In this document: one piece after another, positions 52,101 to 64,000 of the stretch
Numbering within the stretch: the first letter of the stretch is position 1
Layout: the number at the start of each line of letters is the position of its first letter
DNA from: Lobosporangium transversale
Taxonomy: Eukaryota; Mortierellomycota; Mortierellomycetes; Mortierellales; Mortierellaceae
Length of the DNA: 64,000 nucleotides
Assembly (NCBI RefSeq): GCF_002105155.1
Contig: NW_019028982.1
Location: 1,138,501 to 1,202,500, forward strand
Direction of reading: 5' to 3'
Program-made: the position numbers and the translations under genes
Notes under the pieces: generated by a model
What the model saw: only the letters and a program-made list of their open reading frames with translations
Database searches by the model: none
What the model was told of the DNA's origin: nothing

Positions 52101-52852
52101 TTTGAAAAATCCAGGATATCGTCAATAACCGTCATCAGTTGGTTCCCGGAGGACTCTATCGTTTCTGCACATTCTGCCAATTCGGGATTTAACTTGGAGT
52201 CCAACAATATCCTAGACATGCCAATGACGGCGTTCATCGGGGTGCTGTTTCACCATATAAAAACAATGGTATACAAGAGATTAGAGGACTAAGGTACTCG
52301 ATCTCCACCAAAAGGTATAAAAAAGAAGGGAAGTGACATACCGAATTTCATGTGACATGTTGGCCAAAAAGTTTGACTTCGCGGTTGCTGCTGCTTCAGC
52401 GCCTTCTTTGGCTTTTTGAAGATCATCCAATAGCCGATGCGTCCTGGCACGCTCCTCCTCTAACTCCATGGTCCTCATTTGAAGGTTCCTAGTCCTGTCA
52501 TGTACGAGTTCCTCCATGTCGTTACCATACTTCTCGAGCATTGCTGCCATACTACTGATAAAGTCACTGGATTTATGGGGGTTGATATCATTGATTCTGG
52601 CGAGGATTGCGGTAAAATGGGGCCGACTCGTGGGTTCCTTTGATATACACAAGCGAATCAACGCATTGATTTGCTCAATATTTTCACGATCTTCCGCAGA
52701 ATATATTGAATTCTCAGTGTTGATCAGAGTGGGTCGAAGATCGTGCCCCTTTACAAGCTTGATTATGCCAAGGATGTCCGCCTGTTCTTGATCATGGTAA
52801 GGCAGGCGGCGTGTTAAAATTTCGTTGAATATGATTCCAGCACTGGGGGATG

Positions 52853-52885
<33 letters not shown>

Positions 52886-55800
52886 AGCTGCAACTACTTA
52901 TTAATAATAACCAAGGTAAAAGCGTGAGATTAGAGCTTCGAAATACAACTTGCCTGTAAATATCACCCCTCTGACTGCCGATGACTTCATAGTCACCATT
53001 CTTTCCCAAATTAAGACATTCAGGAGCAGTCCACAATAAAGGGATCATATCAACTGTATTTTCGAAACCGCTATGCTCGGGACCATCTGAGATACCACTG
53101 GCGTAGGAGGCGCTAGCATGTGGAGTACTAGAGCTATAATAACTACCGCTGGTATGCCTAGGCCTGCTTCCTAAAGACAACGAGGCTCCAGAGGCTCCAG
53201 CCGCCTCTTCCTCTCCAACTAATCTATTTCCGTTGAAGTCTCCGTTCTCCACATAATTACGCATATTCTTACTTCTCCGAAAGGGCTCGTGGTTGAGGTC
53301 AAAGATCCCCTGCTGCTGGGGGTTTGAATGATCAGACTGCGATGGATGAGATACATCAGATGGCCACACACGGCCAGCGCTTTTCTGCTTTAGCATCTTT
53401 TCACTCAGAAGGCTGGGCTGTGGAGTAGGCGTGTCCAATTGCGACCTGTAGAGTCCATCCAACCCATAGCCTGCGATCTTAAGCTCCCAGCGAGATGAGA
53501 TCAAACAGTTCATGCTTGTTAAACGCCCATGAAACATAATCTTGGACATATGAAGGAACTCCATACCCCGACACAGATCCTGCATGAATGAAAACTTGAA
53601 GAGCCAAGTGAATTTATGGTCCATATTTGCCAATACAGCTGCCAATGTACCTTTTGGAACAAGTTCTGTTGTCGTGGAAAATTTTGAAAAACATTTTCAA
53701 TTTCCAAGTAAAATAAAAATAAAGCGTATTACGCCTAATAATTTACAGAAGTGCACAATGAAGCTGCCATACCTGTGACAATGCAGATGTTGGGTTGTGC
53801 AAGGCAGACGCCAATAAACTCGACAAGCTTAGGATGACGAAGTTCTCGCATATTGAAGATCTCTTTACGAAGCTCTGAGGTCACTGTGACTTTCTTGGAT
53901 CCAATCTTCTTGATATAAACAGGCATACTGCGCCAGGTACCAACTGCAGATGACCCACGGCTCATGACTAAGGAAAATTGGCTGGGGTTGTTTCCTTGAA
54001 GAGACTTTGTATTCCTACTGGAAAAATTGAGGAACCATTCCAATACGGTTAGATTGTGCTTTTTTTCTTTTTCTTTCTATGGTTATGACTTCCCCGTAGC
54101 CCGAACTTACGATGAGCCAGAGGGTGCGCTAAAGCTAGCAACTTGGTCAGAACTAATATGGCTCCCTGCACTATCATTCCCCAGATCATTACTTAGTCGC
54201 GGACCAAACTCAGCGGATGACCGTCTTTTGAGATAAGCTGCAAGCGTAGACGCATTACCAACTGTGACGCCAGGAAGGATAATACCATTCATATTATTAG
54301 GGCCACTCATGCGTGGAAGGCCATAAGTTCTATCTGTCTCACCTCCGATGCCACTATAAAGCAACTTTGCCAGATCCAGTTGCCAAGAGTCATCATTAAG
54401 TTTCTTCCCGTTGATGTATTTTTTCCTTTTATACCAGCAGAAGACCAGCAACGCCGCTAGTACCAAGCCCGACAAGAGAGGAATAAGGATAGCCATCAAA
54501 AGTTTAGACAGACTCACTATTGCAAGATTGTTGTGATCAAAGAGGTCGATTAAAAAAAAAAAAAAAAAAAAAAAAAAGTCAGAACAACTAATCTTTAACA
54601 AGAGACATCAATACTCTATACTCTGAAATCCATATCTGATAGCCTTACTCCCTGAACTGCTTCCACAGTTGCCATCGCTGCAGTCAACACAGCTTACTTG
54701 ACCAACACCTGTAGTGGTCAGACCAGAAGGGCAAGAGGAGCATTTGAGTGCATCCGAATAGTTGCTATATGTTCCGGCAGAACAGCGTGTACACATGGAC
54801 CGAACTTTTACATGACCATCAGGATCCACGCAGAGCACTGTATCTGTATCCTCACTTGAAAAGTCTGTGCTCGTATATGGTGACAAATTCATGGGGATCC
54901 CTTGAAAAGCACCCGCAGACCCTTCCATGCTCTCCGGAATGCTTCGACCGGACGAGTAATATGTACCGGGCTCACAAACGTAGTTTATGGGCACAGGTCC
55001 GGTAGCAAGGAACTGGTTAAAGACCTTGGCTCGATTAGGATACATCATTCTGATTGAAAGACTGAGAACTGAATGAAACCCCTGGATGTATTGCTGTGGA
55101 TTCAGGATGCCAGTGATATACTGATTATTTGCCAAAGAATGGATTGCCTTCGTAGATGTCCCCATCACGAATACTCCAGGAGAACTTGAATCCGGTGCTG
55201 CCTTGGAAAGCAAAGGTAACCCCTCCCTCAATGTAGCGCTCTCCGTCAGAGGTGATAAGCCAATAGAGGCCGCCGAACCACGAATCTTCTTAAGATTAGG
55301 GTAGATCTTGGCTACCACTTCATAAAGTGGTATGGATGTGCAGAGGATCGAGTCAAATGGTAGCGTGGCTTGTTCCGAAAAAGCATTGATAATGCGTTGC
55401 TCGTCCGGCGATAACGTAGACTCGTTATCCTGTCTTTTGTACCAGTGCTCATTATGAAATGCGGCGCGCTCCTGAATTTCGCTGCTGTTAAACACCAAGT
55501 CGCTGGCTTTCGCATCAATTTTCATCATCATGTCTTCCAACCTGCCAACTCTCGCCTCGCCGTATATTGTGGCTAGGAACTTGTGTAGCTGGATACAATG
55601 TCCTTCTTGCCACCATGGCCCATTTAACTCTATGAGACACAAAGGTATGCCAAAGCCGTTTTTCAGGATCTGAGATGAGAATGTCGAGCCAATGGCGGTA
55701 TCGCTAGGCCCGTGGAAAACAACTCTACTCGGTAAAGGCACCCAATTGTCCACTGTGCCTATACCCATGATAGGCATGTTCGGTCCCATCACGGTGTTGT

Positions 55801-58008
55801 TCAATAGCTCACTGTATTGCTCCTTATCAGCTAAGGACATGATGACGCCTTGAATGCCTTTATATGGGCCATACCGCGATTCAGCTAAATTACCAGTCGT
55901 CCCAGAACCAGCAGATAGTAGGGTATTCTGGACCCCTTCCAATTCCGGTACTGAAGTCGCTGAGATCGTGTTCCACCCAAACAATGTCGTCGCTTCGATA
56001 ATACCGCCCAAGGCCTCCTTCCAGCGTGTTTTCTCTAGTGAAATATTGCGGTTAAACACTACAGCTGTCTTGTTCTGCGCAATGAAGTCGAAGAGGTCTC
56101 CTGAATGATCTTGTGCATACTCAGCTTCGACATTGCTAGCGTCCAGCAGCGTTGGTCCCGTCCAAATTGTGTCTACCTGTAATCTTTGTTTCGATGAAAC
56201 CATAAGGAAAATTTCTAGAACAGGAATCGCTCCTTGAAGATACGGCGATTGGGAAGTGGCCGCAACAATGGTTCCTGATTTAACGTACTCTATCATATTC
56301 TCATTCAATTCGAATGTGCCTACCCATAACCCACCTGGCCTCCCAGGCACAGGATTGCCTGTTTTATTCAGCGAAATCTCCACAGCCAAGTCAACTGTGA
56401 GTGTTGACAGAGCGATAATTGAGTCAACGTTCGGATACTTTCCGAGATGACTCTTCACGGTTCGGAAGACTTGTTGACTATCGTTAGTGCGATTGACCAT
56501 TATAGTTCTATTAGAGAAAGAGTCGGTAAGATTCAATCCCCGAGCCCTAAAAGCCTTGAGGACTCCTGAACAGCGGTCGGCGAACGTTTGCACAAAAGGC
56601 ACAGCGCCAAGACAAACAAAACTTCGCGCTCCTACGGCATGTTCAAAACAAGTGGTCAGTCAGCAACCACAATAGATTGTACTTCTTTTGTAAAGGAGTC
56701 AAGCCTATAAATCTAATAGGAATACCTTTGTCAAGTAGTGCGTTTCCGATCAATTCTCCAGCAGCGACATTGTTCTGTAAGACGGAGAGGAATCCTTGCT
56801 GTCTGGCAGATTCCAGGCCTATATTCATGACTACAATTGGAAGTCCTGGACGCTGTCTCTGGACATCAATGACCGCGGCTGCAATGTCGGAGTTGGGGAT
56901 AGTGACAATTAACCCATCAATAGGCTCCTCGGAGGCTTTTCTGATTCGACTAGCCATAGTGTCAGTGTCGAAGACGCCATTCAGTGTCGTCCGCTGCCAA
57001 TCCAGCTGAATATCGGTGATTTTCGCTGCATCCCAAGCACCTGCATGAACTCTGTCCCAAAACGGAGTAATACCTAGTTAAAAATAATGGTCAAGGGTAT
57101 GATATAAAATGGTCCCTGAGCATGCAGTTATTGACAGGAGGCTTACAAGGATTGATAAAAGGATTGGAGTACAAACCATGATCGATTCCCAGCACTCGAA
57201 TAGGCCCATCTTTATATGATTCTGACTTCCGACCATTGAATCCAGTCATAGTTTTGGGATCGCAAAGAGGGAGATTGGAGATATTCATGGCTTTTGAATT
57301 GGACGTCAAGGCATTGTACTGGTACCCAGATGGAGAATCCATAGACCGCCGCCCAAGGCCATGATGTTGAAAAAATGGACGTATCCCTAATCCCGGTGGC
57401 TCCTGAACAGGGATCGAAGCGACAGCATGGAGCATTGAAAGTGGCAATAAAAACACCAGTAGCCAAGTGAGTATGGATAACAATGAAGAAGACTGAGAAG
57501 GTCTTTTCGAGCTTTTCCGAGTGAATTTAGGCGATCTGGAGAATGTGAGATATAACCTTTTCAAATACATAGCGCTATTAGCTCCTAAAAGCTTTCTATG
57601 GCTACTCTTTGGGTACTGCCGGCTTTGGCGAGTCTGGATCGAGTCCTTTGTATTGTTGATCTGGGATCTAAGATGGGGATGACACTGTTCAGACCGAGGT
57701 GTGCGAACCATAGCTACTGATTTCCGAGTTAAGGAGGATCTGAAGAATAAGTGCCGACTCCTTATTCGTATATGACTACTCTTGTACTTTGAGTGGGCTA
57801 TTCTGTCGGGGGTTGGCATCTGACTGAGACTGGTAGAGAAAACAGATACCAGCACAGAGTATAAAGATGGAGGATTGTGATGCCACTGACTGACGTTCAC
57901 AGACGACAGTGGTACTGCAATTTGGAAGGAGACACAGTGTCTGAACTGGGACTCACGTGGCCCCAGGTTATGAGTGATAGCTGTTGTGTGATGGACAAGG
58001 GATTCCAT
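49103..58008 (-). CDS. receptor hybrid histidine kinase: PBP ectodomains, pseudokinase, HisKA-HATPase-REC
   Basis: Exons on the minus strand: 58008-57147, 57073-56726, 56631-54622, 54516-54111, 54017-53773, 53665-52954, 52842-52342 and 52244-49103, giving 2,741 aa in phase. A hydrophobic stretch lies near 178-195 ([17 protein letters not shown]). Next come two tandem periplasmic-binding-protein type 1 domains ([37 protein letters not shown]; then [20 protein letters not shown]), a Cys-rich stalk ([19 protein letters not shown]) and a transmembrane helix at about 1077-1101. The pseudokinase (about 1225-1580) has HGRL for HRD and AGYGL for DFG, as in receptor guanylyl cyclases. Then come a linker helix, HisKA with His1692 in MSHEIRTPMN, HATPase boxes DTGVGIP and GGTGLGL, a degenerate receiver (LVVVDDSD) and a C-terminal receiver with Asp2665 ([11 protein letters not shown]) and Lys2720. 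It likely senses a small extracellular ligand and feeds a phosphorelay. One intron is GC-AG. Confidence 0.88.
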
Positions 58009-60876
58009 ATGAATGATTGTTGTGAATCTGAAAATTAGGAGGCATGCAGGTGGTTAGTTGGACGATCAATGTTAATCCAAAAGTAGTTTCATTTTTGCGT
58101 TTGTGGCACGGTGAGATGTAAATGTGAATTCAAGCATATGCAGGATATGTCATCATAAAAAAAGGGGGAGTTTGAGCAGAAGAATCTTTTTAATATTACA
58201 TCGCATCGTTTCGACTACGGTGCGGACTGACGTTTTTTTTAAAAAAAAAAGTTCATTGAGCAACTGAACTAAAATGCTCCTTCCATGTGCGATATCTCCA
58301 CAATAGTCTAGTCTACGACATAGTTCATACTGTACTACATTTGTCGTGTACAGCATGCCAAGAGAATGAAAGAAAAAAAAAAGACAGGTACCATTTCATA
58401 AACATGGCCCCTGCAGCATGCTTAGCCTGCTTTCCACCAAATCGACAATCAGAAAAAAAAAATGCTGTGTTCCAAATACATCCTAAGCACACACCCAACT
58501 AGATCTCAGCGAGGAAGAGAAGACAAAGTGGAGTTGTTGAACGAGCAGGAAACCGCCTTCAAGAGCAGGATTTCCTCCATATTAACTTTTTCAACAAGTC
58601 TTTCTATACCCCTTTCAGGGAACTTTCAACTTTTTCATTAAAAGATTCCGAATTTAATCAAGCTCCGTCTCTGCCAGGTTAATTACATTCATAACCAATC
58701 TCACGACAACATCGATAGAGGAAGGATTATACAAGCGAGAAAAAAAAAAAAAAAAAAAAAAAAAGCGCAAGTCGGTAAAATTGTGTTTTTTAGAAGCGAC
58801 AGGATATTGCTGTTGGTGATGTGCATACGAAAAGAGGGAGGGGAATGACGATGTCCATGGTGCATGGATAGGGACAGGCGATGCTGTTCATGATAATGAG
58901 GTAGGGGCAACAAAATTGATAGATAAACGCGGCCTTACCAGCAGTGCTGATCGGGTTATCAAGAAACGCTATTTTCAAGGTTTATCGTAACCTGCCAATA
59001 GTTTGTTGTAGAACTTGAGCAGGATAGGTGTGTTACGCTGGCTCCAGAATTATAACCACATGAGAATGAGTTTTAATGAATGTGTTAATGAATGAATGAA
59101 TTAATGAATGAATAAATGAGTGAATGAATGAGTGAATGAATGAGTGAATGAATGAGTGAATGAATGAGTGAATGAATGAATGAATGAATGAATGAATGAA
59201 TGTTTTAATGTGTTTTAATGAAGGTATGAAGGTATAAAGATATGAAGGTATGAAGGTGTGTGCATGTAATGCGGAAATACAGGCTGAATGGAACAAAGTA
59301 CAAGACAAAGTGAAAAAAAAAGAAATGGATACGCCACTCTACAGAGATGGCAGGAAGAAGACGATGATTGGCGGCGAAGTCAGAGACAACGGTGAAAGTG
59401 GAGATAGCAGGCAGACCACACGAAGGGTGCAACGAAGAAAAGTTGTCTTGGAAATATCTCCACTACTCAAAGCAAAAGATTGGTCCTCCGATCACTTTAA
59501 TCTTGCATTTCCATGTATCATTTATAAATGTCTCTATACCTTGTATGGTATTGTTGGTCAAAAATGGTTGATGTCATTTTGATAAAATTCTTATAAACCT
59601 TATTGAAATCTGTTTCCTCTTCCTTTTCTTTTCTTCCAAACGCATCCTTTCTCAAGTAATCTGGATATTACCAAGAATTAAAATAATTGGTCTCATCCGC
59701 ATTCGTAAAAATAAAAGCTCTGTTTGTGTTCGAATGGAAACAATCTTTCGCGGTTGTTACCCTTTTAAAATTCATCTAGGCCTTTGAAGACCCTGGAAAA
59801 ATGATTCTTAATGCATTGGACGATTCTTGTACGTCATGAGAACTTATAACCTTTGCTGTGCCATTCTTTGAATGGAATGCTTTCGCACTAGCGCGATTTA
59901 TACAAAGAATACAACGACACTCTACCCCCCTGACAGTCAATCAAAGATTCTATTCAGTTTAGTATTCTCATCAGTCATTAGAGCCCATCCAAGTGAAAGG
60001 AGTAAAGGAGTAACCGGTTGACTACTGATATACGAAAAATACTCCTTCTTCAACCCTCTCTTGCTTTCAACTTTGTATGGAATGAATTCACTAAAAAAAA
60101 AAAAATACGCAATCCGAAAATGAAATTATTGTAGCACGGCTCTCCAGCAATTTACATGTACATCCTTTGGAAGAGAAAAAAATCAATGGAGCTGTTGTCA
60201 GCAAAGCTGTTGTGTTTCCAAAAAAAAAAAAAAAAAAAAAAAAAAAAACGTGACTTAGCGCCACCAATTTGACATATGATAGTTGTTTGTTGGGGTGATC
60301 AACCTCTGAAAATCTTTTCCAACGGCTGATTGCACGCGAAACACTGTATACAGTGACATTTTTAGGTTGGAGTGGATCTCTTGGCAGCACGCGATTACTC
60401 GAGTAAAATCTTTAAAGATGGCGACAGAATAAGCATTGGCATAATGTTGTGCTATTAGAAGCAAATTAATCATCTTTTCCCATAAGCATGGCAAACATGT
60501 TTTACTTTGAAGTTTCTTCATGATTCAAAGTAGAAAATTCGTTCCATTTGTTTCCTTGTGTACCAGCTCTTGACCCGAAGAGCAACATAAACACGAGCTC
60601 AGGTACAATACAGAAACAGACACGAGCACGAGCTTAAGCACGGGTAGACCAGATTGGACCCCAACCAACTTTCTTGAGTCTACAGACACGCACGCTCTCG
60701 CCTTCTCTCTCTCTCTCCTCGCTTCTTCCTTCCTTCTTCCCTCTACTTTTCTCATCCCTACACTCTCTCACCTTCTACTCTTTGTTCTTGTCGCTCCCCA
60801 CATTCCTCATCTCTCCGTTTTGGGCGCTCTTTAAGACAATAGAAATTAAATATTAGAAGAGTGAGACTCTACAATC
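58009..60876. promoter_or_regulatory. 2.9-kb divergent region between receptor kinase and CHO2
   Basis: No gene is supported. It holds a T8A10 fold-back at about 58233-58250, poly(A) at 58740-58764, the AATG repeat near 59,070-59,220, poly(A) at about 60221-60247, and a long CT-rich leader (60,700-60,790) just before CHO2. Both promoters should lie here. Confidence 0.5.
59068..59220. repeat. (AATG)n tetranucleotide repeat with AGTG variants
   Basis: Repeated GAATGAATGA units alternate with GAGTGAATGA units in a 12-bp higher order in the middle. The minus strand reads as a spurious Ser-Phe-Ile-His repeat. Next to it a related AAGGTATG repeat runs to about 59,258. Confidence 0.9.
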
Positions 60877-62025
60877 ATGGATTCTGAGCTCCGTAACAGG
60901 AAGGTCTCAACAACCCAGCTGGAGGTCAATGGCGTGTCCTCATCCAACAAGGTGCACGCTACCGCAGCAGTCCGATCAGGAACTCCTTCCATGACTGAAT
61001 CACCCGATCTCCATAATTCGCATGGCAGAGATTCGACCGATTCAGCTACTTCGGGTCAATCTCTATCAGAGTCCCAGAAGTTGAGCCTAGCCAGGGAACA
61101 GGAAGAGACTGCGTTTGGCAAAACTCCCAATGGCACAAGTATGAATCTCCAGTTGATCGACAATTTACTGTTGTTTACACCCACATTCAAAGATTGTTGT
61201 TCATTGTTGCTGATCCTCTCCTTTTTACAAATGCTATCGAACTACAGTTTTTCGCGTGCCTGTTACAAAGGACATGCTGAGCGAGATCTTTGATATGAGC
61301 AAGAAAAAGTCTGCTTTTGATCTCATCACCCTTGCCGTTATGGGTGTTCAGATTCTCATGTTCTTCACTCTACCCACATACATTAAACGTTGGCTGTTCC
61401 TGGCCCTCTTCTTATTCTGGAGAGCAGGATACAATGCGGGTTTGGGCTACTTGTTGAAACTTCAGAGCGAACGTAGAGCGTTGGTTGCTTGGGCTAAGGA
61501 ACAAGGCATTTTTGACAAAAAGCGTGGTGGTGGCTGGTATGAATGGCTCAAGCAAGAGCTCAGCTGCAAGATGGACTCGGACTACGATTTTGATGTAAAT
61601 AAATCTTCATGGTTGCTTGATCATTTGATCATTTATTCGAGGATGCATTCTCTTGAACTGATTTTTTTCACTCCATTTTGAACCCAATAGGCCGTACCTA
61701 TCGAATTCAACACATGGCTATTATACCGACAGCTTGTAGACCTAATCCTCATGAATGATTTCACTACCTATGTCTGCTTCGCTCTATCTTGGCTCACCTT
61801 CCCTGCCGGATCTGGCTTTTTTGGCCACGTATTGCGCTGGACCGCTGGGTTCATTCTTGTGTTCTTCAATATTTGGGTCAAGTTGGACGCACATCGTGTA
61901 GTCAAGGACTTTGCTTGGTGTAAGTTTACACCCTCTCCCTTCAATTTGCGGCCACGACAGTAACAGTAACGACAGTAGCATATGAAGCATCATGTATAAC
62001 CTTCTTCCTACGCTAATTGTGTATG

Positions 62026-62058
<33 letters not shown>

Positions 62059-64000
62059 TTGGGGTGACTTTTTCTTTCTGATTGAACAATCATTAACGTT
62101 TGATGGAGTCTTTGAGATGGCACCCCACCCAATGTACTCGGTTGGATATGCTGGTTACTACGGTATCTCCCTCATGATGGCCTCATACATGGTGCTCTTT
62201 GTTTCACTCTTTGCCCATGCCGCCCAATTTGCGTTCCTCACTTTGGTCGAGAACCCTCGTAAGTGTTTATTTTATGCTACCCTGTCTGATTAGCTTGGCA
62301 ATTTTGCAAAAAAAAAAAAAAAAAAAAAAAAAGTGCTCATATTTACTCTTGTCCTCACTTAGACATTGATAAGACCTACAATCCTCCTCAGATCCCTAAA
62401 AAGCGTGTCCCCACTACCACTGAGGCGTCATTGGGACTATCTACTGGTCAGAGCTCTGTTGTTGCCTCCCCTTCCGACCATGTTGCACCCATTGATCAAG
62501 CAGCAACACTTGTCCCTTGCGGATCGAAGGACATGTACAACACCTACTTTAGACGGGATCTCATTGTTTTCAAGAACTTTGATATTTTCCGTTCAAACGA
62601 TATTTTCGTGGCGCTTATTATCTTTTATGCTACCATTGTGCCGCTGCTGATTTCCAACACAGGACCTCGCTTCTTGACATTCATGATGGTTATTCAGGCC
62701 TTGATGTGGCGTGTTTTCCATTCCTATGTACTTGGTGCTGTCTTGAAGAGGCAGAGTGACAGCAAATTTTATACGAAGCATTTTATCAAGCACGGAGGCA
62801 CAGTACAGGATGCATTCCAAAGCTGGAAAAGCATTTTCAACTTGTCCAACTCGATGACATACGCTACCTTTTTCTTGGCTGCTTTCAAAATGTATTCAAT
62901 CCCGGACGATTGGACCTATGGTACCGTCCTACTTCGTCATGTCCTTGGGCTTGCATTGATTGCTCTCCATATTTGGGCCTCAGTCTCTGTCTTTGAGGTA
63001 CTGGGTGACTTTGGTTGGTTTTATGGTGATTTCTTTCTGGAAGACTCGTCCAGCGGTCTGTTCTACACTGGGATCTATAGGTAATGTTTTGTCCCTATTT
63101 AATGTTACGAAGCAACAGGCATGTGCACTCACAATATTACGTTAAAACTCAGCATCCATCCTACATCTGATCTATATAATCAACTATGAATAGATTTGTC
63201 AACAACCCTGAGAAAGTCATGGGCCATGCTGCATTCTGGGGTATGACCTTGATTTGCAATAGCTGGTCTATTTTTATCTTGGCCATGTTCTCCCAGGTCT
63301 CTAACTTCTTGTTCTTACACTATGTTGAGTCCCCTCACATGCGTAAGATTTACGGAAATAAGATTCGTAAAGATGCTGGTGTTGTCAAGACTGTAAAAGC
63401 TGCTAAAATCTTCCCCAAGAAAATGAAGGATGAAGTCAGCAAGATCCGCGAGAAGCTGGAGGAGACACCCGAAATTAAGGATGTACTTCAGAAGACACGG
63501 GTTGTCTCTGAGAAGGCACAAGAGATTGTCGAAGGTACACGTGATGACTTGAACGGCTTGGTCCAAAGTGTTGCTCCTCGTATACAAGAGATGGTCTCCA
63601 ATTCCAAGGCTCTACTTGAGAGCTCCAGAGAAAAATTAATTGTAGCGTAAGTCTTCAAACACGGCACCGAACTGAGGTTTAAATATGAATGATCAGCCGC
63701 TATTCTTTATTAACGCTAACTTTTATAATAGTCGAACTTGGGATGACATTGGAGTGTATGACAAGTCACAATATTCAGTAAAGATCATCAATGACGTTGC
63801 TCCGGCCGTCAATGCAGAGGGCATTCCCACCTACAGCCTTGGCCAAAAACTGACTGTAGAGTGGACAGCGCCTTTGAACCATGGTACTAAGGATTGGATC
63901 GGTATTTACAAGGTCTCAAGCAACAACTCCAAGGAAGTGACGTCTGTGGCTTCCAAGGGCCGCTATCTGTATGTTAACCGTGATTTGGGACTTGGAGAGG
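60877..64000 (+). CDS. CHO2: phosphatidylethanolamine N-methyltransferase CHO2 (3' truncated by window)
   Basis: Exons 60877-61138, 61248-61594, 61691-61919, 62058-62258, 62363-63080, 63194-63646 and 63732 to beyond the edge, all in phase; about 775 residues are visible. A polar N terminus precedes membrane segments ([39 protein letters not shown]). The first methyltransferase unit has [20 protein letters not shown] and [15 protein letters not shown]. The second has [10 protein letters not shown] and [19 protein letters not shown], the usual CHO2 repeat. The last visible part ([20 protein letters not shown]) is the start of the C-terminal beta domain. Cho2 makes the first S-adenosylmethionine-dependent methylation of phosphatidylethanolamine in the ER toward phosphatidylcholine. 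Two introns carry 25-27 nt homopolymers. The ATG follows a CT-rich leader. Confidence 0.93.

Noticed and set aside
59033-59308. Frame encoding a repeated His-Ser-Phe-Ile sequence
   Set aside because: Artefact of the AATG tetranucleotide repeat.

Overview
The window is nuclear DNA of a filamentous fungus. Genes are intron-rich, with mostly GT-AG introns of about 50-260 bp, protein-coding genes on both strands, TATA boxes and AATAAA signals, and no bacterial-type operons or ribosome binding sites. The gene set (carotenoid oxygenase, SOG2, ARV1, a Taf14-type YEATS protein, ATG5, ATG4, CHO2, a very large receptor-type hybrid histidine kinase) and the abundance of long poly(A)/poly(T) tracts point to an early-diverging fungus. 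Mortierellomycota is my best guess, at moderate confidence and from family knowledge only.

Layout. 1-5,800: the 3' end of an ABC transporter (+) faces a carotenoid oxygenase (-), which shares a 1.5-kb promoter region with a membrane EF-hand protein (+). 6,180-12,930: SOG2-like RAM-pathway scaffold (+), then ARV1 (+). 14,150-17,000: a YEATS-domain protein (-) and a small four-helix membrane protein (-). 17,600-22,140: ATG5 (+) and ATG4 (-) lie tail to tail, a compact autophagy pair. 22,785-25,808: an Asn/His/Gln/RGG-rich, Tyr/Ala-repeat prion-like protein (+). 25,809-28,990: gene-poor, with a long ATT microsatellite. 28,991-31,201: an intronless, disordered, possibly regulatory protein (+), followed by a possible 57-aa gene (-). 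32,387-42,091: a 15-exon gene (+) for an uncharacterised protein of about 2,755 aa with GLFG and Gln-rich segments. 43,554-44,942: a four-helix membrane protein with an SH3-ligand-like tail (-). 45,955-49,100: a degenerate island with a decayed CWH43-type pseudogene (-) and a 214-bp MITE-like inverted-repeat element. 49,103-58,008: the most striking gene, an 8-exon receptor (-) of about 2,741 aa. 58,009-60,876: long intergenic region with an AATG repeat. 60,877-end: CHO2 phosphatidylethanolamine N-methyltransferase (+), cut by the window edge.

How things work together. Several genes concern membranes and lipids (ARV1, CHO2, the CWH43 relic, ABC transporter) and autophagy (ATG5 makes the E3-like conjugate for Atg8 lipidation; ATG4 processes and recycles Atg8). 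The best candidate for a little-described system is the receptor: two bacterial-type sugar-binding (periplasmic-binding-protein) ectodomains, a Cys-rich stalk, one transmembrane helix, a guanylyl-cyclase-type pseudokinase, then HisKA, HATPase and receiver domains. Exon joins given here were derived by hand, from splice consensus plus phase and reading-frame consistency; none is backed by transcripts.
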